From positions 1 through 30,366 of IMG/VR virus record IMGVR_UViG_3300025133_000435: a DNA stretch of 30,366 nt. One strand, given 5' to 3'. Below the pieces are notes generated by a model. The model made no database searches, was not told where the DNA came from, and worked only from the letters and a program-made list of their open reading frames with translations. Shown one piece after another: positions 23,478 to 30,366 of the stretch. Position 1 is the first letter of the stretch. Each line of letters begins with the position of its first letter. A program made the position numbers and the translations under genes. Source of the stretch: a virus.

Positions 23478-23667
23478 CGTCTGTTCTCCATATTAAGTTT
23501 ATGTTCAGTTCTGAACGCCATATTCCTAAGACTAAACTTCCTACAACACCTATAGGTGTTGCCTCTGAAATCAATCCTATTTTGAATAATCCAAAAAATG
23601 TTACTGTTATACCGTTACAATATTTATCTATAACTATTAATGGCCATAAATTAATTTGGAATTTCAT
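23461..23667 (-). CDS. Small hydrophobic protein, 68 aa
   Basis: ATG 23667 has an excellent AGGAGA SD and overlaps the primase-helicase stop by 17 nt. The frame is also open upstream, but without a comparable SD. The product is rich in hydrophobic and Gly residues (FFGLFKIGLISEATPIGVVG, then SLVLGIW), consistent with one membrane-associated segment or a compact beta protein. No family is recognised. Confidence 0.5.
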   Translation of the reverse strand: MKFQINLWPLIVIDKYCNGITVTFFGLFKIGLISEATPIGVVGSLVLGIWRSELNINLIWRTDDEKTQ

Positions 23668-25441
23668 CGTATATTCTCCTAAGCCTAAATGATGGCCTCC
23701 ATTGAACATCTGCTGTGAATAGTTCACCATCAGTATTCTTTAATAGTTCTATTTTCTTTATATCTGTATTAGCTTGACCGATAAGGCCCACTACCTTTCT
23801 GCTAGCGTTTTCAATTGCACCAGACCCTTTGCCAGCGTATAGGTCTAATGCATCTGCTCTACTATATTCTCTCGATACTTGAGAAACTTGAATAATAATA
23901 ACATCCATATTAACAGCCATATTACTTAAATTATGTGATATATATTTCACTTGTTCATATTCTCCTTTGATATGAGGAGGGGTTTCAACCAAGTCAATAT
24001 AATCTACCACAACTACAGCAGGATGAAGTTCTCGTATTTTATTTTGTATTTGCTCAAGGGTTGGAGAGATTGTTTGTACTACTACGTGTTGCAAGAGTTC
24101 TTTGTGACACTCATATACTTCTGCAGGATTTGCATTTACTTCATCTTTAGTTAAGCCTGATACTATTTGCAAATGTCTTCTATGCATATACCATGCACTT
24201 AATTCTAATGACAAAAATAGGGTGGGTATTTGATTTTCAGGTTTAATACAATCATTTGCCATATCGACACCTAATATCAAATTAGATGCAAAAGTAGTTT
24301 TATTGCTACCAGTAGGACCAAATACTGTTACTAATTCTCCTGGATATATGGTAGAATCTAATGTTTTATCTAATCCTAACATGTTAGACATATTTAATGT
24401 TTTACCTATAAAGTCAGTTGATAATCTACTTAAATATTCTTCTTGTAGTGTTTCAGCATCCTTGACTTCTACATCATAGTCTTTACGTTTAAAATAAATA
24501 CAATTAGTCCTACAATATTGCTTCATTATATCATCATTACAAGAATATTTATATCCTCTTTCATAGGTTTGCTCCACATTCTTAATTATCTGACCAGGTT
24601 CTAATGAGTTATTGTTCCAATGTAAGGTACTTACCTTAGCATACTCAGATGGAACACCGTGACGCCTAAAATGGCTTGCTATACGCAAACTTGTCATATT
24701 TCTATTCCCTTCGGTAGGACCTACTGACAGCATTCTTTGCACACATGGCACTACTGTAGTTGGCTCAACAACGGATTTGAAAGTTTGTATTCTAGGTTTT
24801 TCAGTTATTACTCTGTCTTCTAATTCTCCATCACCTAATAATTCTTGGTATGGAAAATCAAAGCGTGCTGTAGATGCTAGATGTTTTATTTCATCTGGCA
24901 TACTATTATATACTTCCTTTAAGCTAAGAGGAATTTTATATAAATTGGTCTTTTTATTAATAGTATGTTGAACTCTGTAAATACCAGGAGCCATATATAT
25001 CATAAAATCGATACCTTCAAATAACGTCTTTAATGTCTCCTTGACAAGAAAGGGCAAATCAGGTGAAGGGTTGAAATTAAATATACTTCCTGGTAATGAT
25101 ATATGATATCCACTACCGCTAAAGTATGTTTGAGTTGCTTTTCTAGGATTAATACTATATTCATCTTCTAAAATATGTAATAAATTACGTACTTTGTCTA
25201 ATGTAAATTCATCAGTATTATCCTTCTTGTCAATATCAATAAGAATATTATCAATATATCGCATTCCTATGAAATTACGAACACTACCTTCCTTGGTAAT
25301 ATACTGTTTAGCAGGTTCATCATATAAGTACATTGAGCGATATAAAGGTTCATTTTTAGATATATAGCTTGCTAAGTTAGCTTTAGGAATAAGAGTCCCC
25401 CTGTTACGGGGGGACCCTATTGCTACTTCAACATACTTCAT
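23651..25441 (-). CDS. Fused archaeo-eukaryotic-type primase and DnaB/gp4-like helicase, 596 aa
   Basis: The start overlaps the upstream stop (TAATG). Residues about 55-175 carry AEP primase motifs: IDID (D69, D71), SGSGYHISLP (H113), and APGIYRVQHTINKKTNLYKI, with D145 a candidate third acid. A Cys cluster follows (C301, C310, C314). The C-terminal half is a RecA-fold helicase: GPTGSNKTT Walker A (375-383), LSLELS, VVVVDYID Walker B (476-483), IIIQVSQVSRE, and a DnaB-like GKGSGAIENASRKV end. The product should synthesise primers and unwind DNA at the fork, as T7 gp4 does with a TOPRIM primase. The AEP-helicase fusion differs from that; such fusions are known in some phages and plasmids. Confidence 0.85.
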   Translation of the reverse strand: MKYVEVAIGSPRNRGTLIPKANLASYISKNEPLYRSMYLYDEPAKQYITKEGSVRNFIGMRYIDNILIDIDKKDNTDEFTLDKVRNLLHILEDEYSINPRKATQTYFSGSGYHISLPGSIFNFNPSPDLPFLVKETLKTLFEGIDFMIYMAPGIYRVQHTINKKTNLYKIPLSLKEVYNSMPDEIKHLASTARFDFPYQELLGDGELEDRVITEKPRIQTFKSVVEPTTVVPCVQRMLSVGPTEGNRNMTSLRIASHFRRHGVPSEYAKVSTLHWNNNSLEPGQIIKNVEQTYERGYKYSCNDDIMKQYCRTNCIYFKRKDYDVEVKDAETLQEEYLSRLSTDFIGKTLNMSNMLGLDKTLDSTIYPGELVTVFGPTGSNKTTFASNLILGVDMANDCIKPENQIPTLFLSLELSAWYMHRRHLQIVSGLTKDEVNANPAEVYECHKELLQHVVVQTISPTLEQIQNKIRELHPAVVVVDYIDLVETPPHIKGEYEQVKYISHNLSNMAVNMDVIIIQVSQVSREYSRADALDLYAGKGSGAIENASRKVVGLIGQANTDIKKIELLKNTDGELFTADVQWRPSFRLRRIYDEIPN

Positions 25442-26046
25442 TAAAGATTACTCAGTGACGCTTCATTAAGCGTAGAAGTCCCTTCTGCAGTAGGAGGAGC
25501 AACATATTCTTTAATACGTCCTTTTTGCTTTAACCATGTAACTAGACTAGCCATTTCTTGTTTACCTTTATCTGTATTTGGAAAAAGTCTAGGATAAACT
25601 TCAGTATAAACCTTTCTAGTTTTAAGATTTTGTGATTTATAAATATAACCAACATAATTCATAGGGGCTTCAGTTAAGTCTGGAAATCCACCTTCAGCAA
25701 AACGTTCATTTAGATAACTTGCTATGTCTGGTATAATTTCTCCATCATCTGTTTCCCATTTACCTTGTAAATTTATCCCTGCTGAGCAGCCTATGCTTTC
25801 AAATAGTCGATACAACCTTGTCAATACTGTTCCTCCTGAAATATCACCATTAGGTGCTTTATCTAAGCTTCCTTTGATATCTAGAGTATTAGTATATTTA
25901 GAATTTGGAATAGCTACTTCTACTGAAAGATATATGTCGGCCCAATCATATTCGCCACCTCTATCTTTAAATTGTACTATTCCCATCTCTTTAATCCCAA
26001 GGAACCCTCCTTTGGATGTAGTTATTTCTGGTTTAAATAATGCCAT
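25441..26046 (-). CDS. Probable single-stranded-DNA-binding protein beside Sak4, 201 aa
   Basis: The start overlaps the Sak4 stop (TAATG), with AGAGGAT upstream. The first 140 residues look beta-rich with OB-fold-like strands (DWADIYLSVEVAIPNSKYTN, then EAPMNYVGYIYKSQNLKTRK). The C-terminus is a flexible, low-complexity tail (APPTAEGTSTLNEASL). Phage Sak4 genes are commonly followed by an SSB-type (for example DUF669) gene, and this spot between Sak4 and the primase-helicase fits. The usual acidic SSB tail is absent. Role inferred mostly from context. Confidence 0.55.
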   Translation of the reverse strand: MALFKPEITTSKGGFLGIKEMGIVQFKDRGGEYDWADIYLSVEVAIPNSKYTNTLDIKGSLDKAPNGDISGGTVLTRLYRLFESIGCSAGINLQGKWETDDGEIIPDIASYLNERFAEGGFPDLTEAPMNYVGYIYKSQNLKTRKVYTEVYPRLFPNTDKGKQEMASLVTWLKQKGRIKEYVAPPTAEGTSTLNEASLSNL

Positions 26047-26708
26047 TATTTATCCTCTTTTTTATAGATTAAGTCCCAACTAAATGGGATTATTTCTCCT
26101 CGTAGATGCGCACATCTACTTCCAGCTTCTAATGCTTTTCCTGATTTAAAGGAAACCATAAGTTGCTCTTCTTCGTCTCTAAACATATAACCAATTGCAT
26201 CACATTGAGCCATAATAAGATTCTTTAACTTACCTGATATATCTAAACTTTCAGGTTCTATAGCATTAGAATTATCTATAGCTACTGCTGTTTTGCGATG
26301 TCCTATAACGATTAAATGCGGTACTAATGATGCCAACTTCTTTAAATGATTAATAACCTTAGTCCTTACCAATCCAAACCCTTTCCCATAAGGTAAATCA
26401 TTAATAGATTCTATTTCATATTCTTTGAGTATGGACTGTTCTATCCACTCTACAAGTTTATCAACAGTATCTAAGGCAAAATATGTATAATCATGTTTAT
26501 CTGCATCTTTATAGAATTGCAGTAATTCTTCTCTGCTATTAATATTAGTAAAATAACCTTCTAACATTGAAGAGCCTTCTTCGGTATCAATTACTAAGCA
26601 ATCATCAAGTTGTGATAATGCTGTAGTTTTACCTACCTTAGGTGCTCCATATAGTAATGTTATTTTAGGATTAATCGACAGAGGTTTTCTCTTTTTCTTT
26701 TCTAACAT
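26046..26708 (-). CDS. Sak4-like RecA-fold ATPase, 220 aa
   Basis: The N-terminus has TLLYGAPKVGKTTAL (Walker A), then CLVIDTEEGS, YFALDTVDKLVEW (Walker B) and LIVIGHRKTA. This is the compact core of Sak4-type phage recombinases (RecA/RAD51 relatives that anneal or pair single strands with an SSB). Its length fits the family. It sits between a coiled-coil protein and the probable SSB, directly before the primase-helicase, so replication and recombination appear coupled. The related phage AAA 'ATP-binding protein' family cannot be fully separated by eye. Confidence 0.8.
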   Translation of the reverse strand: MLEKKKRKPLSINPKITLLYGAPKVGKTTALSQLDDCLVIDTEEGSSMLEGYFTNINSREELLQFYKDADKHDYTYFALDTVDKLVEWIEQSILKEYEIESINDLPYGKGFGLVRTKVINHLKKLASLVPHLIVIGHRKTAVAIDNSNAIEPESLDISGKLKNLIMAQCDAIGYMFRDEEEQLMVSFKSGKALEAGSRCAHLRGEIIPFSWDLIYKKEDK

Positions 26709-26880
26709 TTGTATTCTTCATCCTTTCATTATATTTTCTTTTATATTCCCGTTGTTTAAAAGTAATTTCATTTTCCAATGCTTCTATTTTTTCATAGATT
26801 GGATATTTGGGAAAAAATGGATATAATTTAGTTAATTTAGTATGCAATATATCTATTTCTTTTCCAAGTTTTTTTAGCAT
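26671..26880 (-). CDS. Small coiled-coil protein upstream of Sak4, 69 aa
   Basis: The start is chosen at ATG 26880 because AGGAG lies 5 nt upstream. Earlier in-frame ATG and GTG codons lack a site. The product is a charged helix with heptads (LKKLGKEIDILHTKLTKLYP, then IYEKIEALENEITFKQREYK) and a Lys/Arg-rich end. It overlaps the Sak4 start by 38 nt. It may be an accessory partner of Sak4; no family is recognised. Confidence 0.6.
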   Translation of the reverse strand: MLKKLGKEIDILHTKLTKLYPFFPKYPIYEKIEALENEITFKQREYKRKYNERMKNTNVRKEKEKTSVD

Positions 26881-26932
26881 TTTTTCTCCTTGTTCGTTCA
26901 TTGCAAAATCGAGAGAGACCACGCTTATCTAC

Positions 26933-26944
26933 TGCCATATGGCA
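26933..26944. promoter_or_regulatory. 12-bp perfect palindrome in the intergenic gap
   Basis: TGCCATATGGCA is a perfect palindrome in the 148-bp gap (26881-27028) between the E1-like gene and the coiled-coil gene. It is the largest gap inside the leftward operon. It could be an operator for one of the HTH proteins, or chance. No clear -10/-35 pair was found near it. Confidence 0.3.
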
Positions 26945-27028
26945 TCATAGAACATTAACGATTGGTGGTTTTAGCCGTAACTCTCTCTTAATTGTCTCTG
27001 AATTGGTTATTAAATATACACTTAGTTA

Positions 27029-27676
27029 CTATCTCCTTGCAAGTGTTAATTGCGGAAAACTAAAATACATTTCTTCCATTAAAGGTTGGTCTGTAAGTGC
27101 TTTTCGCACACCATTAGCAATAAAAGCTCCAGCCATATTACTACAATATGAAGTTGCTTTTGCGTTACAAGGAGCGTCTTTTGCCATTCCATCAGTATAC
27201 CAATGTTTTGTATATCTTTTAAGTGTAGGTTTGTAGAACGAATGTTGTTGATATTCTTCAGCACCCATTCTACCATCTATTAATACACCAGGATTAGCCT
27301 TACAAGCTTCTTTAGCTGCTAATAATCTTGTCCTCATATTATCAAAACCTAATATTACTATATCATCTTCATCTAATTGTTTAGGGAACTTAATAAATTC
27401 ACCATGATATTTAACAATAAATGAATCAGAATTAATAGATTTAATATGTAGTTCTAGTGCATTGACTTTCTTTTTACCTATATCTTTTAAGATATAATGT
27501 GAAACACCAACATTTTGTACTTCCACTACATCCATATCATATAATACAAATTGAGCACCTCCCATTCGTGTTATTTGAGTAGCTGCGGAGCTACCAATAG
27601 CCCCGCAACCAAGTATATGAAAGGTTTTATTGTTAAAATTATTAACAATCTCTAAACTTCTTTCATTAATGTACAT
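27029..27676 (-). CDS. ThiF/E1-like adenylyltransferase, 215 aa
   Basis: An AGGAG lies 9 nt before the ATG, which overlaps the JAB gene's stop. Features of E1-like enzymes: ILGCGAIGSSAA nucleotide loop (21-32), acidic YDMDVVE (46-52), N55 in EVQNVGVSHY, K65 and K69-70, and FDNMRTR (111-117) with the DNxxxR signature. A candidate active-site C170 follows in DAPCNAKATSYC. At 215 aa it is a minimal ThiF fold without an extra Zn or UBL domain. E1s adenylate the C-terminus of a ubiquitin-like or sulfur-carrier protein. Adjacent E2-like and JAB genes argue for a conjugation system rather than thiamine or Moco synthesis. The usual Arg of the E1 NxxR motif is not seen. Confidence 0.85.
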   Translation of the reverse strand: MYINERSLEIVNNFNNKTFHILGCGAIGSSAATQITRMGGAQFVLYDMDVVEVQNVGVSHYILKDIGKKKVNALELHIKSINSDSFIVKYHGEFIKFPKQLDEDDIVILGFDNMRTRLLAAKEACKANPGVLIDGRMGAEEYQQHSFYKPTLKRYTKHWYTDGMAKDAPCNAKATSYCSNMAGAFIANGVRKALTDQPLMEEMYFSFPQLTLARR

Positions 27677-28562
27677 TGTTTTTTTCTCCTATTTTTGCAA
27701 TGAAGTCTTCTGGCCATATCCTATAACAGACTGAAATAAGTTCCTCTGCTGGAAACAATGTCATTGTTAAACCCCATGGTTTAAGCAATTTGCTTATCTT
27801 CTTAACTTTTTTACAGTAATTAGGATAATTTATTTCTTGTGCCGCATAAGTTTCTTCTGTTAATTCATCATGTAATGACTCTATTTTATCTAATATTTCT
27901 AGTTTCTTACCATAAGGCAAAACATCTGTAATATTAGATTTTGCTTGACCCTTATAATCAAAAGCTCCATTATTAAAATCTAAAGAGCGTTGAGGATAAG
28001 TATTACATGGAATATGCGATATATGCTTGTTATGCTCCCAACCAGATGTAATTACTGGTGCTGGTTTAGTACATAACTTTTTAACTTCAGTATCTATTTC
28101 TTTTTGATTCTCAGTTTCTACAGTAAGAAAGTTGAGTGTTACATTCTCTTCATGTAGAAAAGGTTTAAATAGTTGAATCCGAAGTTTATATTCTCTTTTA
28201 AGATTAACTACAAGTGATATACTAAAATCATTGGTAGTGCTCTTTAAGATAGTATTGTTATCAGTACCTGACCAAAAAGCAGCCATAGTATGATGACTAT
28301 GCCACCAACAATGTTTTGCACCTCTTCCATGCTTAGAATAATATTTACTTAATTCTGTAGCATCAAGTGTACATTCTCCAGCAGATACTTCTTGTTTTAA
28401 AATAACAGGGTCTTTTAAGATATAATCACCCTCTTTGTCTTGAATTACGATTAATTGCCCACCAATCTCACTTTTAAATTGAGTATGTGCTGATTGAGCG
28501 TATGCTATTACTTTATTGAAGTCATCTGGGTGTATCCAGAATCTGGTATCTTTATTATCCAT
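27666..28562 (-). CDS. JAB/JAMM-domain protein, 298 aa
   Basis: ATG 28562 overlaps the E2-like gene's stop. The first 110 residues have a complete JAMM metal site: E32 in SEIGGQL, then HSH (88-90), seven residues, S98, two residues, D101. This is the E...HxH(x7)S(x2)D pattern of zinc isopeptidases that process or remove ubiquitin-like tags. The remaining 190 residues are a longer unknown C-terminal part with helices (LEILDKIESLHDELTEETYA) and a Cys/Trp-containing end. Its location between E2-like and E1-like genes points to precursor processing or deconjugation. All ligands are present, so activity is expected. Confidence 0.9.
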   Translation of the reverse strand: MDNKDTRFWIHPDDFNKVIAYAQSAHTQFKSEIGGQLIVIQDKEGDYILKDPVILKQEVSAGECTLDATELSKYYSKHGRGAKHCWWHSHHTMAAFWSGTDNNTILKSTTNDFSISLVVNLKREYKLRIQLFKPFLHEENVTLNFLTVETENQKEIDTEVKKLCTKPAPVITSGWEHNKHISHIPCNTYPQRSLDFNNGAFDYKGQAKSNITDVLPYGKKLEILDKIESLHDELTEETYAAQEINYPNYCKKVKKISKLLKPWGLTMTLFPAEELISVCYRIWPEDFIAKIGEKNNVH

Positions 28563-30147
28563 TTTTTGACAACCTTTCTAGGAATGAATTATTAGTTAAA
28601 GGAGTAGAACCTCTTGCTGTTAATAGTGCTTGAAGTCTTTTAAATACTAAATCTCTAGTTGAAAATTGAGATTGACGCTTTTTAAAGTTATTTTCTCCTA
28701 TTAAGTTTTTTAATTGGTTTACTAACCATATCTCTTCAGCATATTCTATCCATTCTATTGCAAATAGAACAAGTGCTTTTTCGTCTTTAGGGTCAATAGT
28801 TTTCTCTGTCATCTCAGACCACTTTTTAGAGTTAAGACCATATCCTATAGATTCTACTTCTAACGTTACTTCTGCTGACTTAAATAAACTCATCTTAAGT
28901 TTACTATAAAGTAAAATAAGAGTATTTAGAAGAGAAGTTTTTCTATTAGTATCTTTAAGCCATGTAGTAAGAACTTTTATACTGTCAGGAGGTATTTCTA
29001 CTGGTCTAAAAGTATTAACAAGTTCACATCTAACTTTCTTAGCACAACTATTACAATGAGTTTCTATCATTTTATCACCTAAAATAGTATGTTCAGCTTT
29101 ACAAATAGGCCTTATAGGTTCTGTATGTGCAATGATTGTGTCATGCCAATCGTTCGGTATTCCAACTACAGAATAGGAAATCCTATTTAATGGTGTAACT
29201 GTAGCCCATGGAAAATAACTTACCCATTTTTTTAATGTATGATGAGCATCTCCTATTCTTCCAGTAACCATTTCTATAATGAATTGTTCCTGAAAGTCTC
29301 CTAGACATAGGTTCCCTAGACCATACTGTCCATAATTCCTCAACCCATCAGTTTCATCTGAAGAAGGAATGGCATTTATTGCATATGGATGAGAAAAATG
29401 CTTAGGGTTATCATGAAAGAATACCATTTTAGCATCAAAGTTCCTTAAATTAAAGGAAGTAAATAACGCATATAAGTTTATCGAAAAATATACTCTTCCA
29501 TTACCAAATGGTATAGTAGTTCTCCATTCATTTCGATAAGTCATCTCAATATTTATATCATTTAATGGAAATTCCACATTAAGGTAAATATTTTTTGGAG
29601 ATATTGTATCTAATTTGAGTCGCTCTAGAGCTTGGTCTCTTTTCTTTTTCGTATATTCTTTAGAATGTACGAATTTTGTAGCGCCATCTTCAAAGTAAGG
29701 ATAAGTACCTATACAAAATGTTGTATATCCAAAAGTATCCTTTATCATATCATAATGAGGTGTATCTGATATTTCCCAAGAACCGTTAAAACTTTGAGAT
29801 TTGAGTATGTTATGCCATTTATCGTAGATTTTCTTACCATTGACATTACTATATATTTCAGAATGTGATTTTCTGAATTTAGATAAGCTATTGTTTATAT
29901 GTACTATCTCCGAACGAAATCTACTAAACTTCCATTCATCATTGTTTAGTACAGTACTTAGCTTTCTTGCATTGTTAAACTTTGGAAACATATGCTGGGT
30001 TGCTGCTTTTTTGATTTTATCATAAGTTCCAGGTTTAAATTTACCTGCATTAGTTATTTTAATATCAGTATCATATTTTGCGTTAAAGTTTTCCATCTTT
30101 TGTAATATTTTATAAGATGGGTCTAATAAGTTATAATTCATTTCCAT
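28555..30147 (-). CDS. E2/ubiquitin-conjugating-like protein with long extensions, 530 aa
   Basis: The start lies just after the preceding ORF's stop (TAATTATG), with AAGGG upstream. Residues about 190-320 carry an E2-type core: strands INIEMTY and FDAKMVFFHDN, HP at 253-254, and GNLCLGDF with C281 as the likely thioester cysteine. Then FIIEMVTGRIGDAHHTLKKW and VSYFPWATVTPLNRI. This matches prokaryotic E2-like proteins ('HPH...GxxCLGD...L..G......fL.sY'). A Cys cluster follows (C349, C365, C368, C374), perhaps zinc. The N-terminal 190 and C-terminal 150 residues are of unknown fold. The assignment is by motif pattern. Confidence 0.7.
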   Translation of the reverse strand: MEMNYNLLDPSYKILQKMENFNAKYDTDIKITNAGKFKPGTYDKIKKAATQHMFPKFNNARKLSTVLNNDEWKFSRFRSEIVHINNSLSKFRKSHSEIYSNVNGKKIYDKWHNILKSQSFNGSWEISDTPHYDMIKDTFGYTTFCIGTYPYFEDGATKFVHSKEYTKKKRDQALERLKLDTISPKNIYLNVEFPLNDINIEMTYRNEWRTTIPFGNGRVYFSINLYALFTSFNLRNFDAKMVFFHDNPKHFSHPYAINAIPSSDETDGLRNYGQYGLGNLCLGDFQEQFIIEMVTGRIGDAHHTLKKWVSYFPWATVTPLNRISYSVVGIPNDWHDTIIAHTEPIRPICKAEHTILGDKMIETHCNSCAKKVRCELVNTFRPVEIPPDSIKVLTTWLKDTNRKTSLLNTLILLYSKLKMSLFKSAEVTLEVESIGYGLNSKKWSEMTEKTIDPKDEKALVLFAIEWIEYAEEIWLVNQLKNLIGENNFKKRQSQFSTRDLVFKRLQALLTARGSTPLTNNSFLERLSKNG

Positions 30148-30149
30148 AA

Positions 30150-30290
30150 TTATACCCTTTTTTGTGTTGTAAGGGAGTAATATCTTCCGGTTGCTCGTGA
30201 GCTCGGGCTAAGATAAAATACCCCCTTATAACGTTTTAAATATGATGTAGTTTCAATCAAAATGTTGTTATCTAGGGGTTTTTGGCGCAT
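30150..30290 (-). CDS. Possible small protein at the head of the leftward operon, 46 aa
   Basis: ATG 30290 to TAA 30150-30152 gives 46 basic residues (MRQKPLDNNILIETTSYLKR, later SLTTQKRV). The stop is 2 nt from the E2-like start, which is good operon spacing. No proper SD is seen before the ATG (AAGG about 20 nt away), and the frame is open further upstream. The start is therefore uncertain. It has no GG end and is too short for a ubiquitin-like fold. Confidence 0.4.
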   Translation of the reverse strand: MRQKPLDNNILIETTSYLKRYKGVFYLSPSSRATGRYYSLTTQKRV

Positions 30291-30341
30291 AAATAAATAA
30301 CAATTAAATACCTTGTAATTTTTTGTATGGCTCTGAACGCT

Positions 30342-30357
30342 ATAATAACATTATTAT
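30342..30357. repeat. 7+2+7 inverted repeat upstream of the leftward operon
   Basis: ATAATAACATTATTAT is a perfect 7-bp inverted repeat around CA, just before the first leftward ORF. A TATAAT lies at 30341-30346 on the + strand, but without a recognisable -35 at the proper distance. It may be an operator or promoter element; the AT-richness makes chance occurrence possible. Confidence 0.3.
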
Positions 30358-30366
30358 TGAAAATGA

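Noticed and set aside
26838-26939. A 33-aa basic ORF starting inside the palindrome (- strand)
   Set aside because: It has no ribosome-binding site and overlaps the better-supported coiled-coil gene in another frame.
26910-26990. GAGAGAG / CTCTCTC inverted sequences in the intergenic gap as a hairpin
   Set aside because: The arms are about 65 bp apart and low-complexity, so a stable structure is unlikely.
30181-30205. GCTCGTGAGC-like small hairpin as a terminator at the right edge
   Set aside because: It lies inside the likely 46-aa ORF and has no T-run on either side.

Overview
The window is part of an AT-rich tailed bacteriophage genome, probably with a short-tailed (podovirus-like) virion. 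This rests on a late block of tail and ejection-type genes with no tape-measure or sheath genes, facing a compact block of overlapping replication and small early genes. I see no tRNA, rRNA, integrase, IS element or CRISPR array. I cannot name the host. Capsid, terminase and DNA polymerase genes are not in the window.

Left part (1-19981, + strand): a continuous late operon. Two or three small fragments open the window. They are followed by a 416-aa structural-type protein, a split beta-rich tail protein (82 aa + 1114 aa), a small protein with an HxH metal-binding-type tail, and four Gly/Gln/Ala-rich ejection-type proteins. Next comes a giant 3356-aa protein and a 319-aa partner. The giant protein carries a SLOG-type nucleotide-binding domain, an HExxH zincin-type site, and a pair of segments resembling the two catalytic double-psi beta-barrels of an RNA polymerase. 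The second of these has an RxP and then DLDGD, as in beta-prime and QDE-1/crAss-type polymerases. The likely reading is an RNA polymerase packaged in the virion and injected with the DNA, inside a polyvalent protein.

A strand switch at about 19.98-20.03 kb holds a convergent hairpin terminator.

Right part (20026-30290, - strand, read right to left): an early operon. It begins with a 46-aa ORF and a three-gene ubiquitin-conjugation-like cassette: an E2-like protein, a JAB/JAMM isopeptidase-like protein and a ThiF/E1-like adenylyltransferase. After a 148-bp gap follow a coiled-coil protein, a Sak4-like RecA-fold ATPase, a probable ssDNA-binding protein, and an archaeo-eukaryotic-type primase fused to a DnaB/gp4-like helicase. 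The operon ends with about a dozen very small genes: a winged HTH, an HNH endonuclease, a Fis-like mini HTH, at least five Cys-rich zinc-type microproteins and a DUF1599/NTP-PPase-like protein.

Working model: the leftward operon takes over DNA synthesis and perhaps modifies proteins early in infection. The rightward operon builds the tail and loads the giant polymerase-like protein into the particle for the next infection. The two most unusual systems are the polymerase-like giant protein and the E2-JAB-E1 cassette.
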